This document shows, in pieces, positions 8,029-16,190 of a stretch of 64,000 nt of DNA. Each line of letters starts with the position of its first letter. Within the stretch, counting starts at the first letter, position 1. The notes beneath the pieces were generated by a model, which was not told the origin of the DNA, searched no databases, and saw only the letters and a program-made list of their open reading frames with translations. The stretch comes from JAWWPG01 sp963820035 (GTDB taxonomy: Bacteria > Actinomycetota > Actinomycetes > Propionibacteriales > Nocardioidaceae). The position numbers and the translations under genes were made by a program. The stretch lies in NCBI GenBank assembly GCA_963820035.1, contig CAWFYK010000009.1, positions 248,001 through 312,000 of the forward strand, in the 5' to 3' direction.

Positions 8029-9264
8029 TCAGGCCTTCGCAGCGATGTCCGTTCGCCACTGGGCGCCGTCGAACGAGATGCAGTCGACGCCGGAGTAGGC
8101 GCGCGCCCGAGCCTGTTCGAGGGACGGGGCACGGGCGGTCACGGCGAGCACCCGACCACCGTTGGTCACGACACCGTCCTCGCCGGCCGCCGTACCGGCA
8201 TGCAGGACGCAGACGCCCTCGAGCAGGTCCGCGTCCTCGATGCCGCGGACCAGATCGCCCTTGCGCGGCGCGTTCGGGTAGCCGCCGGCCGCCATCACCA
8301 CTGCCACGGCGGCGGCCGACCGCCACCGAAGCCCGTCGACCCGGTCGAGCCGGCCAAGGGCCGCTGCATGCAACACCTGACCGAGGGGACTGGTCAGCAG
8401 CTCGAGCAGGGGTTGGGTCTCAGGGTCGCCGAAGCGGGCGTTGAACTCCACCACCCGGATGCCGTGATCGGTGAGAGCGAGTCCGGCGTAGAGCAATCCG
8501 ACGAAGGGGCTGCCGCGGCGCGCGAGCTCGTCGACACACGGCTGGAGCACCCGGTCGACCACGTCGTCGACGAAGCCCGCCGGCAGCCAGTCAAGCGGTG
8601 TGTAGGCGCCCATGCCTCCCGTGTTGGGGCCCTGGTCACCGTCGCCGAGCCTCTTGAAGTCCTGCGCCGGCAGCATCGGCAGCACCAACACCCCGTCACA
8701 GATGGCGAGCAGCGACACCTCCTGGCCGTTGAGATACTCCTCGATGACCACCCGACCGCAGGACGCGGCATGCGCCCGGGCGGTCTCCCGGTCGCTGGTC
8801 ACGACGACGCCCTTGCCGGCCGCGAGGGCGTCGTCCTTCACGACGTACGGCGGCCCGAACGCATCGAGCGCCCCCTCGACCTCGTCGGCGGTCTCACAGA
8901 TGCGGGCCATCGCCGTCGGGATGCCCGCTGCGGCCATGATCTCCTTGGCGAACGCCTTGGAGCCCTCGATGGCCGCCGCCTCCCGGCTGGGTCCGAAGCA
9001 GGGCACCCCGGCGGCCCGTACGGCGTCCGCGACGCCGGCGACAAGCGGAGCCTCCGGTCCCACCACGACCAGGTCGATCCGGAGCTCGACCGCCAGCGCA
9101 GCCAGCGCCGGGCCGTCGAGCGGGTCCGCGGCGTGCAGGGTGGCCACCGCCGCGATCCCGGGGTTCCCCGGCACCGCGTGCAGCTCCGTCACCTCGGGGT
9201 CGCGCGCCAGCGCCAGCGCGAGCGCATGCTCACGACCGCCACCGCCGACCAGCAGTACCCTCAT
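8029..9264 (-). CDS. purD: Phosphoribosylamine-glycine ligase (GAR synthetase)
   Basis: PurD condenses 5-phosphoribosylamine and glycine with ATP, the second step of purine synthesis. The 411-residue protein begins MRVLLVGGGGREHAL and has the ATP-grasp segments YVVKDDALAAGKGV and EEYLNGQEVSL, the family signature RFGDPETQPLL, and QGPNTGGMGAY. The ATG lies 7 nt after the purA stop, so purA and purD are co-transcribed. An in-frame upstream extension overlaps purA and was rejected. Confidence 0.97.
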   Translation of the reverse strand: MRVLLVGGGGREHALALALARDPEVTELHAVPGNPGIAAVATLHAADPLDGPALAALAVELRIDLVVVGPEAPLVAGVADAVRAAGVPCFGPSREAAAIEGSKAFAKEIMAAAGIPTAMARICETADEVEGALDAFGPPYVVKDDALAAGKGVVVTSDRETARAHAASCGRVVIEEYLNGQEVSLLAICDGVLVLPMLPAQDFKRLGDGDQGPNTGGMGAYTPLDWLPAGFVDDVVDRVLQPCVDELARRGSPFVGLLYAGLALTDHGIRVVEFNARFGDPETQPLLELLTSPLGQVLHAAALGRLDRVDGLRWRSAAAVAVVMAAGGYPNAPRKGDLVRGIEDADLLEGVCVLHAGTAAGEDGVVTNGGRVLAVTARAPSLEQARARAYSGVDCISFDGAQWRTDIAAKA

Positions 9265-9271
9265 CAGACCC

Positions 9272-10555
9272 TCAGACCAGCTCGCGCAGGACGATGGCCT
9301 GCTCTCGCTCGGGGCCGACGCCGATCCCACAGAACGGCGCACCCGACATGTCCTCGAGGGCTCGGACATACGCCTGCGCTGCGGGCGGCAGGTCGCGGAA
9401 GCTTCGGCACCCGGAGATGTCTTCGGCCCACCCGTCGAAGAACTCGTAGACAGGCCTGGCCGCGTGGTACTCGCTCTGCGTCATCGGCATCTCGTCGTGT
9501 CGGGCGCCGCCGATCTCGTAGCCGACGCAGACCGGGATGCGCTCCCAGCCGTCGAGGATGTCCAGCTTGGTGAGGAAGAGGTCGGTGAGGCCGTTGATGC
9601 GGGATGCGAACCGGGCGACCACGGCGTCGTACCAGCCGCAGCGACGCTCGCGGCCGGTCGTGGTGCCGAACTCGCCGCCCTCGATGCGGAGCCGCTCCCC
9701 GTCGGCGTCGAGCAGCTCGGTGGGAAAGGGCCCGGAGCCGACGCGGGTCGTGTAGGCCTTGATGACCCCGACGACCCGGTCGATGCGGGTAGGCCCGACA
9801 CCGGCTCCGACACACGCGCCACCCGCGATCGGATTCGACGAGGTGACGAAGGGGTAGGTGCCGTGGTCGACGTCGAGCATGGTCGCCTGGGCACCCTCGA
9901 AGACCACCGTCTGGCCGGCATCGAGCGCCCGGTTCACGACGAGCGAGGTGTCGCTGACATAGGGCCGCAGCGCCTCGGCATAGCCGAGGAACTCGAAGAC
10001 GACGTCGTCGATGTTCGCGGCGCGCCGGTTGTAGACCTTGACCAGCAGCTGGTTCTTCTGCTCGAGGGCGCCTTCGACCTTCTCGCGAAGGATCTTCTCG
10101 TCGAAGAGGTCACCGACGCGGATCCCCAGCCTGGAGATCTTGTCCGCGTACGTCGGCCCGATGCCACGCCCCGTCGTGCCGATCTTGTTCTTGCCGAGGA
10201 AGCGCTCCGACACCTTGTCGATGGCCGCGTGGTAGCTGCCGATCAGGTGGGCGTTGGCCGAGATGAGCAAGCGCGAGGTGTCGATGCCGCGATCGGCGAG
10301 GGCCTTCATCTCGTCGAGCAGCACCCCGGCGTCGATGACCACGCCGTTGCCGATGACGGGGATGCAGTCGGGCGTGAGGATCCCCGACGGCAGCAGGTGC
10401 AGGGCGTACTTCTCGCCGCCCACGACGATCGTGTGGCCGGCGTTGTTGCCGCCTTGGTAGCGGACGACGTAGTCGACTGACTCACCGAGCTGGTCGGTCG
10501 CCTTGCCTTTGCCTTCGTCGCCCCACTGGGCGCCGACGATCACGATCGCGGGCAT
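9272..10555 (-). CDS. purA: Adenylosuccinate synthetase
   Basis: PurA makes adenylosuccinate from IMP, aspartate and GTP. The 427-residue protein has the N-terminal WGDEGKGK P-loop, GGNNAGHT, the signature GTTGRGIGPTYADK and the GTP-binding region LTKLDILDGW. An AAAGGG ribosome site sits about 8 nt before the ATG. It is the first gene of the minus-strand purA-purD-purB-purC run; the leader between it and the divergent lipid kinase gene holds two inverted repeats. Confidence 0.98.
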   Translation of the reverse strand: MPAIVIVGAQWGDEGKGKATDQLGESVDYVVRYQGGNNAGHTIVVGGEKYALHLLPSGILTPDCIPVIGNGVVIDAGVLLDEMKALADRGIDTSRLLISANAHLIGSYHAAIDKVSERFLGKNKIGTTGRGIGPTYADKISRLGIRVGDLFDEKILREKVEGALEQKNQLLVKVYNRRAANIDDVVFEFLGYAEALRPYVSDTSLVVNRALDAGQTVVFEGAQATMLDVDHGTYPFVTSSNPIAGGACVGAGVGPTRIDRVVGVIKAYTTRVGSGPFPTELLDADGERLRIEGGEFGTTTGRERRCGWYDAVVARFASRINGLTDLFLTKLDILDGWERIPVCVGYEIGGARHDEMPMTQSEYHAARPVYEFFDGWAEDISGCRSFRDLPPAAQAYVRALEDMSGAPFCGIGVGPEREQAIVLRELV

Positions 10556-10576
10556 GTGCGCACCCTTTCACAGCAT

Positions 10577-10640
10577 CGAGAGCGACCTGGCGACTCTCGA
10601 ACATGAAGACAGCCCCCGCTTCGCGCAGCAGCGAGGGGCT
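10577..10640 (-). promoter_or_regulatory. Two inverted repeats in the purA leader
   Basis: On the minus strand, upstream of purA, the DNA can form two hairpins. The first pairs AGCGAGGGGCT (10630-10640) with AGCCCCCGCT (10611-10620), leaving one unpaired base. The second pairs CGAGAG (10577-10582) with CTCTCG (10594-10599). They lie 22 to 85 nt upstream of the purA ATG. They could be an attenuator, a leader structure or a protein site. No known riboswitch core was recognised, so this is structural evidence only. Confidence 0.35.
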
Positions 10641-10829
10641 CTTACCGCCACAGCCTAGCCGAGGAAGGCATCGGTCAGCACCGTCGAGCCGTCGACCGAC
10701 GACCACTCGCCGTGGGCGTTCGGCTCGCCGTATCGTTCCCTAGCACTCGGGCGAGCCCGTCCGGGTCGACCTGCCGGTCCGCCGCCCTCCGTCGAGGACG
10801 TTGTCGAACCCGCCCACCAGAAGGCACCC

Positions 10830-11735
10830 ATGGACGCGATCACCCTGCTCACCAACGCAGCGGCCGGCTCGAGCGACGAGTCCTCGGTGGCGCAGGCGGC
10901 GAAGACATTGGGGCGGGCGGCCCGAGTGACAGAACTGGCCACCAGCACCGAGGACGAGCTCGGCCGGGCGATGTCCACCGTGACCGGCCCACTCGTGGTG
11001 GCCGGCGGAGACGGCAGCCTGCACGCGGCGGTCGCTGCCCTGCACCGACGGGGCAGGCTCGGTGAGGTGGTCCTCGGGCTGGTGCCGCTGGGCACCGGGA
11101 ACGACTTCGCGCGAGGTGTCGGGATCCCCCTCGGCGACCCGGCGGCGGCGGCGCAGGTCTTCCTCGACGGCGTACGCCGCGACGTCGACCTGATCACGGA
11201 TGAGGAGGGTGGCGTCGTGGTCAACGCTGTGCATACCGGGGTGGGAGCCGAGGCCGCCCGAGCCGCCAAGCCGTGGAAGGCCAGGCTCGGCAGGCTCGGC
11301 TACGTCGTCGGCGCGGTCCGGGCCGGTGTGACGACACAGGGCTACCTGATCAAGGTGGTGGCCGACACCCGGGTGGTCGCCGACGGGACACGACGGGTCC
11401 TCCAGGTCGCGGTCGCGAACGGGTCTTTCGTCGGTGGCGGCACCCCCCTGAGCCCGGCCGCCGAGCCGGTGGACGGGCTGGCCGACGTGACGGTCTCGTT
11501 CGCCGTCCCGCCGCTCAGTCGGCTCCAGTACGCCCTGCGGCTCCGACGCGGCACCCACGACGGCCAAGAGGACGTCATCACGTTGCGTGCGGGCAGCGTC
11601 GCGGTCGAGGGCGGCGAGCTCTGGCTCAACGCCGACGGTGAGCTCGTCGGACCCGTCTCGCGCCGTACCTGGACGGTCCAGCCGGCCGCGCTTTCGATGA
11701 TCCTGCCCACCCCGACCCCGACCCCGCGAACGTAA
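10830..11735 (+). CDS. Diacylglycerol kinase-type lipid kinase (DAGK catalytic domain)
   Basis: A 301-residue protein with the DAGK catalytic domain: LLTNAAAGS at the start, the nucleotide-binding VVAGGDGSLHAAV near residue 58, and PLGTGNDFARG near residue 90. The C-terminal lobe has the usual beta-sandwich with LNADGELVG. Members phosphorylate diacylglycerol or related lipids at the inner membrane face, feeding phospholipid recycling. The tail ends with a Pro-Thr repeat. It is transcribed alone, divergent from purA and convergent with the regulator at 12 kb. The exact lipid substrate is unknown. Confidence 0.88.
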   Translation: MDAITLLTNAAAGSSDESSVAQAAKTLGRAARVTELATSTEDELGRAMSTVTGPLVVAGGDGSLHAAVAALHRRGRLGEVVLGLVPLGTGNDFARGVGIPLGDPAAAAQVFLDGVRRDVDLITDEEGGVVVNAVHTGVGAEAARAAKPWKARLGRLGYVVGAVRAGVTTQGYLIKVVADTRVVADGTRRVLQVAVANGSFVGGGTPLSPAAEPVDGLADVTVSFAVPPLSRLQYALRLRRGTHDGQEDVITLRAGSVAVEGGELWLNADGELVGPVSRRTWTVQPAALSMILPTPTPTPRT

Positions 11736-11783
11736 CCACGCATATGCGTGGAAGTTGCGGTCAGATCGCGATCTCAACCGCAA
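11736..11783. terminator. Nested palindromes between convergent genes
   Basis: A perfect 16-bp palindrome CCACGCATATGCGTGG (11736-11751) starts right after the lipid kinase stop. It is followed by a hairpin with outer stem TTGCGGT/ACCGCAA (11755-11761 and 11777-11783) enclosing AGATCGCGATCT. It lies between genes that converge, so it may terminate transcription from both sides, though no U-tract follows. The remaining bases to 11962 show only a further partial copy of the first palindrome near 11790-11802. Confidence 0.5.
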
Positions 11784-11962
11784 TATCAACGCACTTGCGT
11801 GGATCCGTTCACCCGCCAACCGTCAGACGCCACGACAACGAGCGCGGCCCGGGAGCCGACGCGTCACTGCTGCTTTTCGCCGAAGCCTTGCCGGACAGAA
11901 CGGAGTGAACGAGACCATGGCGGGCACCTGACGTTCATCAGCCCGTCGGCCGCCGTACCCCG

Positions 11963-12943
11963 CTACAGCCAGCCGCGCCGGACTGCCTCAGCGCCCGCCT
12001 GGAAGCGGGAGTCGACGCCGAGCTCGACGAGCAGCTCGGCGATACGGCGCCGCACCGTGCGGAGCGACAGCCCCACTGTGCGGGCGATCCGCTCGTCCTT
12101 CACCCCGCGGGCCAGCAGGTCGAGCAGCTGAACACGTGACAGGTCCGCGGGCTTCTGACCCGCGGCGGCGAGCTCCACGCCGTGTCTCCACAGCTCCTCG
12201 AAGTAGCCGCGGCAGACGGCGACCATACCGGGCTGCCGGACGACCACCGCCGTGACCGCGGGACCGTCGAGAGTGCGCGGCAGCACCACCGCCTCGTCGC
12301 CGAAGACGGCCATCCGGCACGGTACGCCGGGCAGGATGCGGACCCGCTCTCCGGCCGCCATCCGATCGGCATGCAGCGAACCGGGCTGGTGGGTGGCCTC
12401 GGTCGGATAGATCGCCCGGGAAGCCCGGCCTTCCAGAAGCGCGTGGGTGACGGTCTCGTCGGTGGAACGGCTGGTGTCGGTGCGCCATTGGCTGGGCCGC
12501 AGGAAGAGCATCTCCCCGACGGTGCTCCGGGCCAGATCGTTGAGGACGGACCGGGTCTCTGCGGGCTCCACCAATTGCACGCCGAGCGCGTGGCCGTCGG
12601 GCATCAGGCCAGCCTGATGCTCGACCTCGTAGTGCGAGACGTCGAGCCTGACCTGGGCCAGCGCCTCCTCGGCAACGACGAGCTGGCGGGCCTCCTTGGC
12701 CAGCAGGCGCCCCAAGGCGAGCTGCGGGGGCTCGGCCCGAATCCGGTCGGACTCGACGGTGACGAGCCCGCGTTCGACGAGGGTGGTGACGTTCTTGCGC
12801 ACCTCCTCGACCGAACGGCCGGTGCGGTCGGCAAGGATGTGGCAGGTGCTGCCGGGGTGGCTGAGCACCGCACGATAGAGCTCCTCGCTACGAGGACTGA
12901 TGCCAAGAGCGACCAACGTCGCCGAGCTGCGGTAGTGCGCCAT
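11963..12943 (-). CDS. Transcriptional regulator, TrmB-like winged helix plus LuxR-type HTH
   Basis: A 326-residue DNA-binding protein. Residues ~1-80 resemble a TrmB/winged-helix domain (SPRSEELYRAVLSHPG, then a second helix with EEVRKNVTTLVERGLV). The middle ~150 residues resemble the phospholipase-D-like effector domain seen in this regulator class. The C-terminal ~60 residues are a LuxR/GerE HTH (LLARGVKDERIARTVGLSLRTVRRRIAELLVELG). Such fusions are frequent in Nocardioides and Streptomyces, usually with unknown ligands. It stands alone, convergent with the lipid kinase and divergent from the DUF3151 gene. Confidence 0.8.
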   Translation of the reverse strand: MAHYRSSATLVALGISPRSEELYRAVLSHPGSTCHILADRTGRSVEEVRKNVTTLVERGLVTVESDRIRAEPPQLALGRLLAKEARQLVVAEEALAQVRLDVSHYEVEHQAGLMPDGHALGVQLVEPAETRSVLNDLARSTVGEMLFLRPSQWRTDTSRSTDETVTHALLEGRASRAIYPTEATHQPGSLHADRMAAGERVRILPGVPCRMAVFGDEAVVLPRTLDGPAVTAVVVRQPGMVAVCRGYFEELWRHGVELAAAGQKPADLSRVQLLDLLARGVKDERIARTVGLSLRTVRRRIAELLVELGVDSRFQAGAEAVRRGWL

Positions 12944-13106
12944 GGCTGGCAGGTTAGTGCCGCTGACATCTTCCTGTCACGAAAGCCCCGGCCCTCGATG
13001 CAGAATGTAGGCACCTGGGCGCAGCCTCGGAGTCGAAGCAGGGGACGATTCCGTGGTTGCGCCCTTGGCGTGCGGGCTTGGCGTGCGCGCTTGACATCAT
13101 GGGTCC

Positions 13107-13508
13107 ATGAGTTCTGACAACCTGCTCGGCGGACCGTCCCCCACCCTCCTCGCCCCCGACCCCGCAGCCGGTCTGCTGGCGGGCGGTACGTCGGCCGCCG
13201 AGGCAGCCACCGCGTTCCCGACCTCGTCGCTCGCCTGGGCCACCCTCGCGGAGGAGCGGCTGGCTGCTGGCGACACCCTCACCGGCTATGCGTTCGCCCG
13301 GGTGGGCTATCACCGTGGCCTCGATGCGCTCCGCCGTAGCGGGTGGAAGGGATATGGTCCGATCCCCTGGTCGCACCAACCGAACCAGGGGTTCCTGCGG
13401 TGTCTGGCCGCGTTGGCGTCGGCGGCGGAGGAGATCGGCGAGGTCGATGAGGCGCAACGCTGCCGCCAGTTCCTGGTCGAGGCGGACCCCAGCGCGCCAC
13501 GTCCCTGA
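13107..13508 (+). CDS. DUF3151 family protein
   Basis: A 133-residue soluble protein, starting at the ATG for MSSDNLLGGPSPTLL. It matches the actinobacterial DUF3151 family as I know it: an N-terminal G-x-P-x-T-x-L segment, then W-x-x-L-A-E, YAFARVGYHRGLD, GWKGYGPIPWSHQPN and a helical C-terminus. The function is unknown. In other actinobacteria it is often near fba, and here fba lies 1.6 kb downstream on the same strand. Confidence 0.8.
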   Translation: MSSDNLLGGPSPTLLAPDPAAGLLAGGTSAAEAATAFPTSSLAWATLAEERLAAGDTLTGYAFARVGYHRGLDALRRSGWKGYGPIPWSHQPNQGFLRCLAALASAAEEIGEVDEAQRCRQFLVEADPSAPRP

Positions 13509-13606
13509 CGGGAGCGGCCGCTCTCCTCGGGTCAATGTCCTACCGCAGCCGTCTCACGGTGCGGCCGGAAGCTCCCCGATCGCGCGCCGGAACGGCCCAC
13601 AGATCG

Positions 13607-14251
13607 TCAGACGCGGGCGGCACGACGGGAGCGCAGCGCCTCGATGCCGATGGGGATCAGCGATACCGCCACGATCGCCACCAGCATCAGCTCGATGTTG
13701 TCGTGCACGAAGGACACGTTGCCGAGGAAGTAGCCGAGGAGCGTCACGCCGGTCGCCCAGATGACGCCGCCGATCGCCGAGTAGATGATGAAGCGCCGCA
13801 TCGGCATCCGCCCGGCGCCGGCGGCCAGCGTGATGAACGTGCGCACGATCGGCACGAACCTGGCCAGTAGCACGGCGCGGTTGCCATACTTCTCGAAGAA
13901 GGCGTGCGTCCGGTCGATGTACTCACGCTTGAAGAACCGCGAGTCAGGTCGGTCGAACAGCGCCGGACCCGCCCAGGCGCCGACGAGGTAGCCGACGAGG
14001 TTGCTCAGGACCGCGGCGACCGACAGCAGGATGCAGGCCAGCCAGATCGGCTGCGTGACCGTGTCGTTCTCGGCGATCAACAGGCCGACGGTGAAGAGCA
14101 GTGAGTCGCCCGGGAGGAACGGGAAGAGCCAGCACTCGATGAAGACGACGAGCATCGCGCCCCACAGGGCATAGGCGCCGAACTGGTCGATCAGGCTCTG
14201 CGGATCGAGGAGGCCGCCGAGCAGCGCGGGGTTCTGCAGCATGGCGACCAC
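13607..14251 (-). CDS. DedA family membrane protein
   Basis: A 214-residue integral membrane protein with the DedA (SNARE-associated/VTT) signature: FIECWLFPFLPGDSLLF, the glycine-rich AAVLSNLVGYLVGAWAG, the conserved FFEKYGNRAVLLARFVPIVRTF, and AGAGRMPMRRFIIYSAIGGVIW. DedA proteins are linked to lipid scrambling, undecaprenyl-phosphate recycling and membrane potential homeostasis. The start may be a GTG at 14251 or the ATG at 14242. It stands between DUF3151 and the SpoU gene on the opposite strand. Confidence 0.92.
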   Translation of the reverse strand: MVAMLQNPALLGGLLDPQSLIDQFGAYALWGAMLVVFIECWLFPFLPGDSLLFTVGLLIAENDTVTQPIWLACILLSVAAVLSNLVGYLVGAWAGPALFDRPDSRFFKREYIDRTHAFFEKYGNRAVLLARFVPIVRTFITLAAGAGRMPMRRFIIYSAIGGVIWATGVTLLGYFLGNVSFVHDNIELMLVAIVAVSLIPIGIEALRSRRAARV

Positions 14252-14328
14252 ACCTGGAGCCTAGGGGACGGCGGCCCGGCAACCCGCTCGTTAACCCTCC
14301 GCAGTGACCGCTCTCATAGGGTTCACAG

Positions 14329-15114
14329 GTGAGTGACAGCAAACGGCCGTCCGCCGGGGGCGGTGTCGGGTACGGCGTCGGGGTGGGTCCCTGGCGGGGA
14401 GCCTGGCCGTCCGAGCCCCACCTCGACCCGGAGCTGCTGGAGCACGGCGACCGTCGCAACGTCGTCGACCGCTACCGCTACTGGCGCCTCGAGGCGATCG
14501 TCGCCGACCTCGACACCCGGCGGAACCCGTTCCACGTCGCGGTCGAGAACTGGCAGCACGACCTCAACATCGGCTCCGTCGTCCGCTCCGCCAACGCCTT
14601 TCTTGCAGCCCGCGTGCACATCATCGGGCGACGGCGCTGGAATCGGCGCGGCGCCATGGTGACCGACCGCTACCAGCACCTCGACCACCACGAGACGGTC
14701 GAGGCGTTCGCCGGGTGGGCGGCGGAGGCCGGGCTGCCGCTGGTCGGGATCGACAACCTGCCAGGAGCGGAGCCGATCGAGACCGCTGCGATCCCGCGGT
14801 CCTGCGTGCTGGTGTTCGGCCAGGAGGGACCCGGGCTGAGCGACGCGATGCGGGCCGCCTGCGCGGCGACACTGTCGATCACCCAGTTCGGCTCGACCAG
14901 GTCGATCAACGCCGGCGCCGCCGCGGCGATCGCGATGCACACCTGGGTGCGGCAGCACGTCGTACCCGAAAGGGCCGCCGATCCGTTGGCAGCCGCCGCG
15001 TCCAGCAGCGATACTGAGGAACCGGCCGGGCCCGCCTCCAGCGACGCGGCCCGACGCAACACAGCGCAGCACGACCAAGCCGAGCAGCACCCAGCCCGAA
15101 ACAACGGAGTATGA
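14329..15114 (+). CDS. SpoU/TrmH-type RNA 2'-O-methyltransferase
   Basis: A 261-residue protein from a GTG start (VSDSKRPS). It has the three SPOUT trefoil-knot motifs: motif 1 NIGSVVRSANAF with the catalytic Arg, motif 2 VLVFGQEGPGLS, and motif 3 TRSINAGAAAAIAMH. It should 2'-O-methylate a tRNA or rRNA ribose using S-adenosylmethionine. The last ~40 residues are an Ala/Asp/Gln-rich disordered tail. Its stop is 1 nt before the aldolase ATG, so the two genes are co-transcribed, an arrangement I know from other actinobacteria. The precise RNA target is not predictable. Confidence 0.88.
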   Translation: MSDSKRPSAGGGVGYGVGVGPWRGAWPSEPHLDPELLEHGDRRNVVDRYRYWRLEAIVADLDTRRNPFHVAVENWQHDLNIGSVVRSANAFLAARVHIIGRRRWNRRGAMVTDRYQHLDHHETVEAFAGWAAEAGLPLVGIDNLPGAEPIETAAIPRSCVLVFGQEGPGLSDAMRAACAATLSITQFGSTRSINAGAAAAIAMHTWVRQHVVPERAADPLAAAASSSDTEEPAGPASSDAARRNTAQHDQAEQHPARNNGV

Positions 15115-15115
15115 C

Positions 15116-16150
15116 ATGCCGATCGCCACCCCTGAGGTCTACGCCGCGATGCTCGACAAGGCCAAGGCCGAGCAGTTCGCCTACCCCGCCATCAACGTGA
15201 CCTCGTCGCAGACGCTGCACGCCGCGTTGCGTGGCTTCTCCGAGGCCGGGAGCGACGGCATCGTGCAGGTCTCCACGGGCGGCGCCGAGTTCCTGTCCGG
15301 CACCACGATCAAGAACATGGTGGCGGGGTCCCTCGCGTTCGCGGCCTTCGCCCACGAGGCGGCGAAGGCCTACCCCGTCAATGTGGCGCTGCACACCGAC
15401 CACTGCCCGAAGGACAAGCTCGACGGCTTCGTGCGGCCCCTGCTGGAGGCCTCACGGAAGCAGGTCGAGGAGACCGGTCTGCCGATCTTCCAGTCCCACA
15501 TGTGGGACGGCTCGGCGGTCCCCGTCGAGGAGAACCTCTCGATCGCGAGCGAGCTGCTGGAGCTGGCCGCCGCAGCGCACATCATCCTCGAGGTCGAGAT
15601 CGGGGTCGTCGGTGGTGAAGAGGACGGTGTCGAAGGCGGCAGTGGCGACAAGCTCTACTCCACACCCGAGGACGCGATCCGCACCGCGGAGGTGCTCGGG
15701 CTCGGTGAGCGCGGCCGCTACCTGACGGCGCTGACGTTCGGCAACGTGCACGGCGTCTACAAGCCCGGCAACGTCAAGCTCCGGCCCTCGATCCTCAAGC
15801 AGGCCCAGGATGCCGTCGCCGCCAAGCACGATCTCGGCGAGGGCGCGAAGCCGTTCGACCTGGTCTTCCACGGCGGATCGGGCTCGCTGCTGGAGGAGAT
15901 CCGGGAGGCGCTGGACTACGGCGTCGTCAAGATGAACGTCGACACGGACACGCAGTACGCGTTCACGCGCCCGGTCGCCGACCACATGTTCACCAACTAC
16001 TCCGGCGTGCTGAAGGTCGACGGCGACGTCGGCAACAAGAAGGTCTACGACCCGCGCTCGTGGGGCAAGTCGGCGGAGGCGGGGATGGCGGCACGCGTGA
16101 CGCACGCCTGCGAGGACCTGCGCTCAGCAGGTACGGCGGACCAGGGCTAG
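15116..16150 (+). CDS. fba: Fructose-bisphosphate aldolase, class II
   Basis: This zinc enzyme reversibly cleaves fructose-1,6-bisphosphate to dihydroxyacetone phosphate and glyceraldehyde 3-phosphate in glycolysis and gluconeogenesis. The 344-residue product has the Zn-binding HTDHCPKDKL, the second ligand region EVEIGVVGGEEDGV, the His in FGNVHGVYKPG, and FHGGSGS with KMNVDTDTQYA for phosphate binding. A CGGAG ribosome site precedes the ATG. It follows the SpoU gene by 1 nt and converges on the MFS gene. Confidence 0.98.
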   Translation: MPIATPEVYAAMLDKAKAEQFAYPAINVTSSQTLHAALRGFSEAGSDGIVQVSTGGAEFLSGTTIKNMVAGSLAFAAFAHEAAKAYPVNVALHTDHCPKDKLDGFVRPLLEASRKQVEETGLPIFQSHMWDGSAVPVEENLSIASELLELAAAAHIILEVEIGVVGGEEDGVEGGSGDKLYSTPEDAIRTAEVLGLGERGRYLTALTFGNVHGVYKPGNVKLRPSILKQAQDAVAAKHDLGEGAKPFDLVFHGGSGSLLEEIREALDYGVVKMNVDTDTQYAFTRPVADHMFTNYSGVLKVDGDVGNKKVYDPRSWGKSAEAGMAARVTHACEDLRSAGTADQG

Positions 16151-16190
16151 CCAGGGACCCGGCTGCGCCGAAGGTAAGGGGCGGCGAGTC

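Noticed and set aside
12182..13117. Plus-strand frame of ~310 codons over the TrmB/LuxR regulator
   Set aside because: Shadow of the regulator gene on the minus strand, without motifs or ribosome site.
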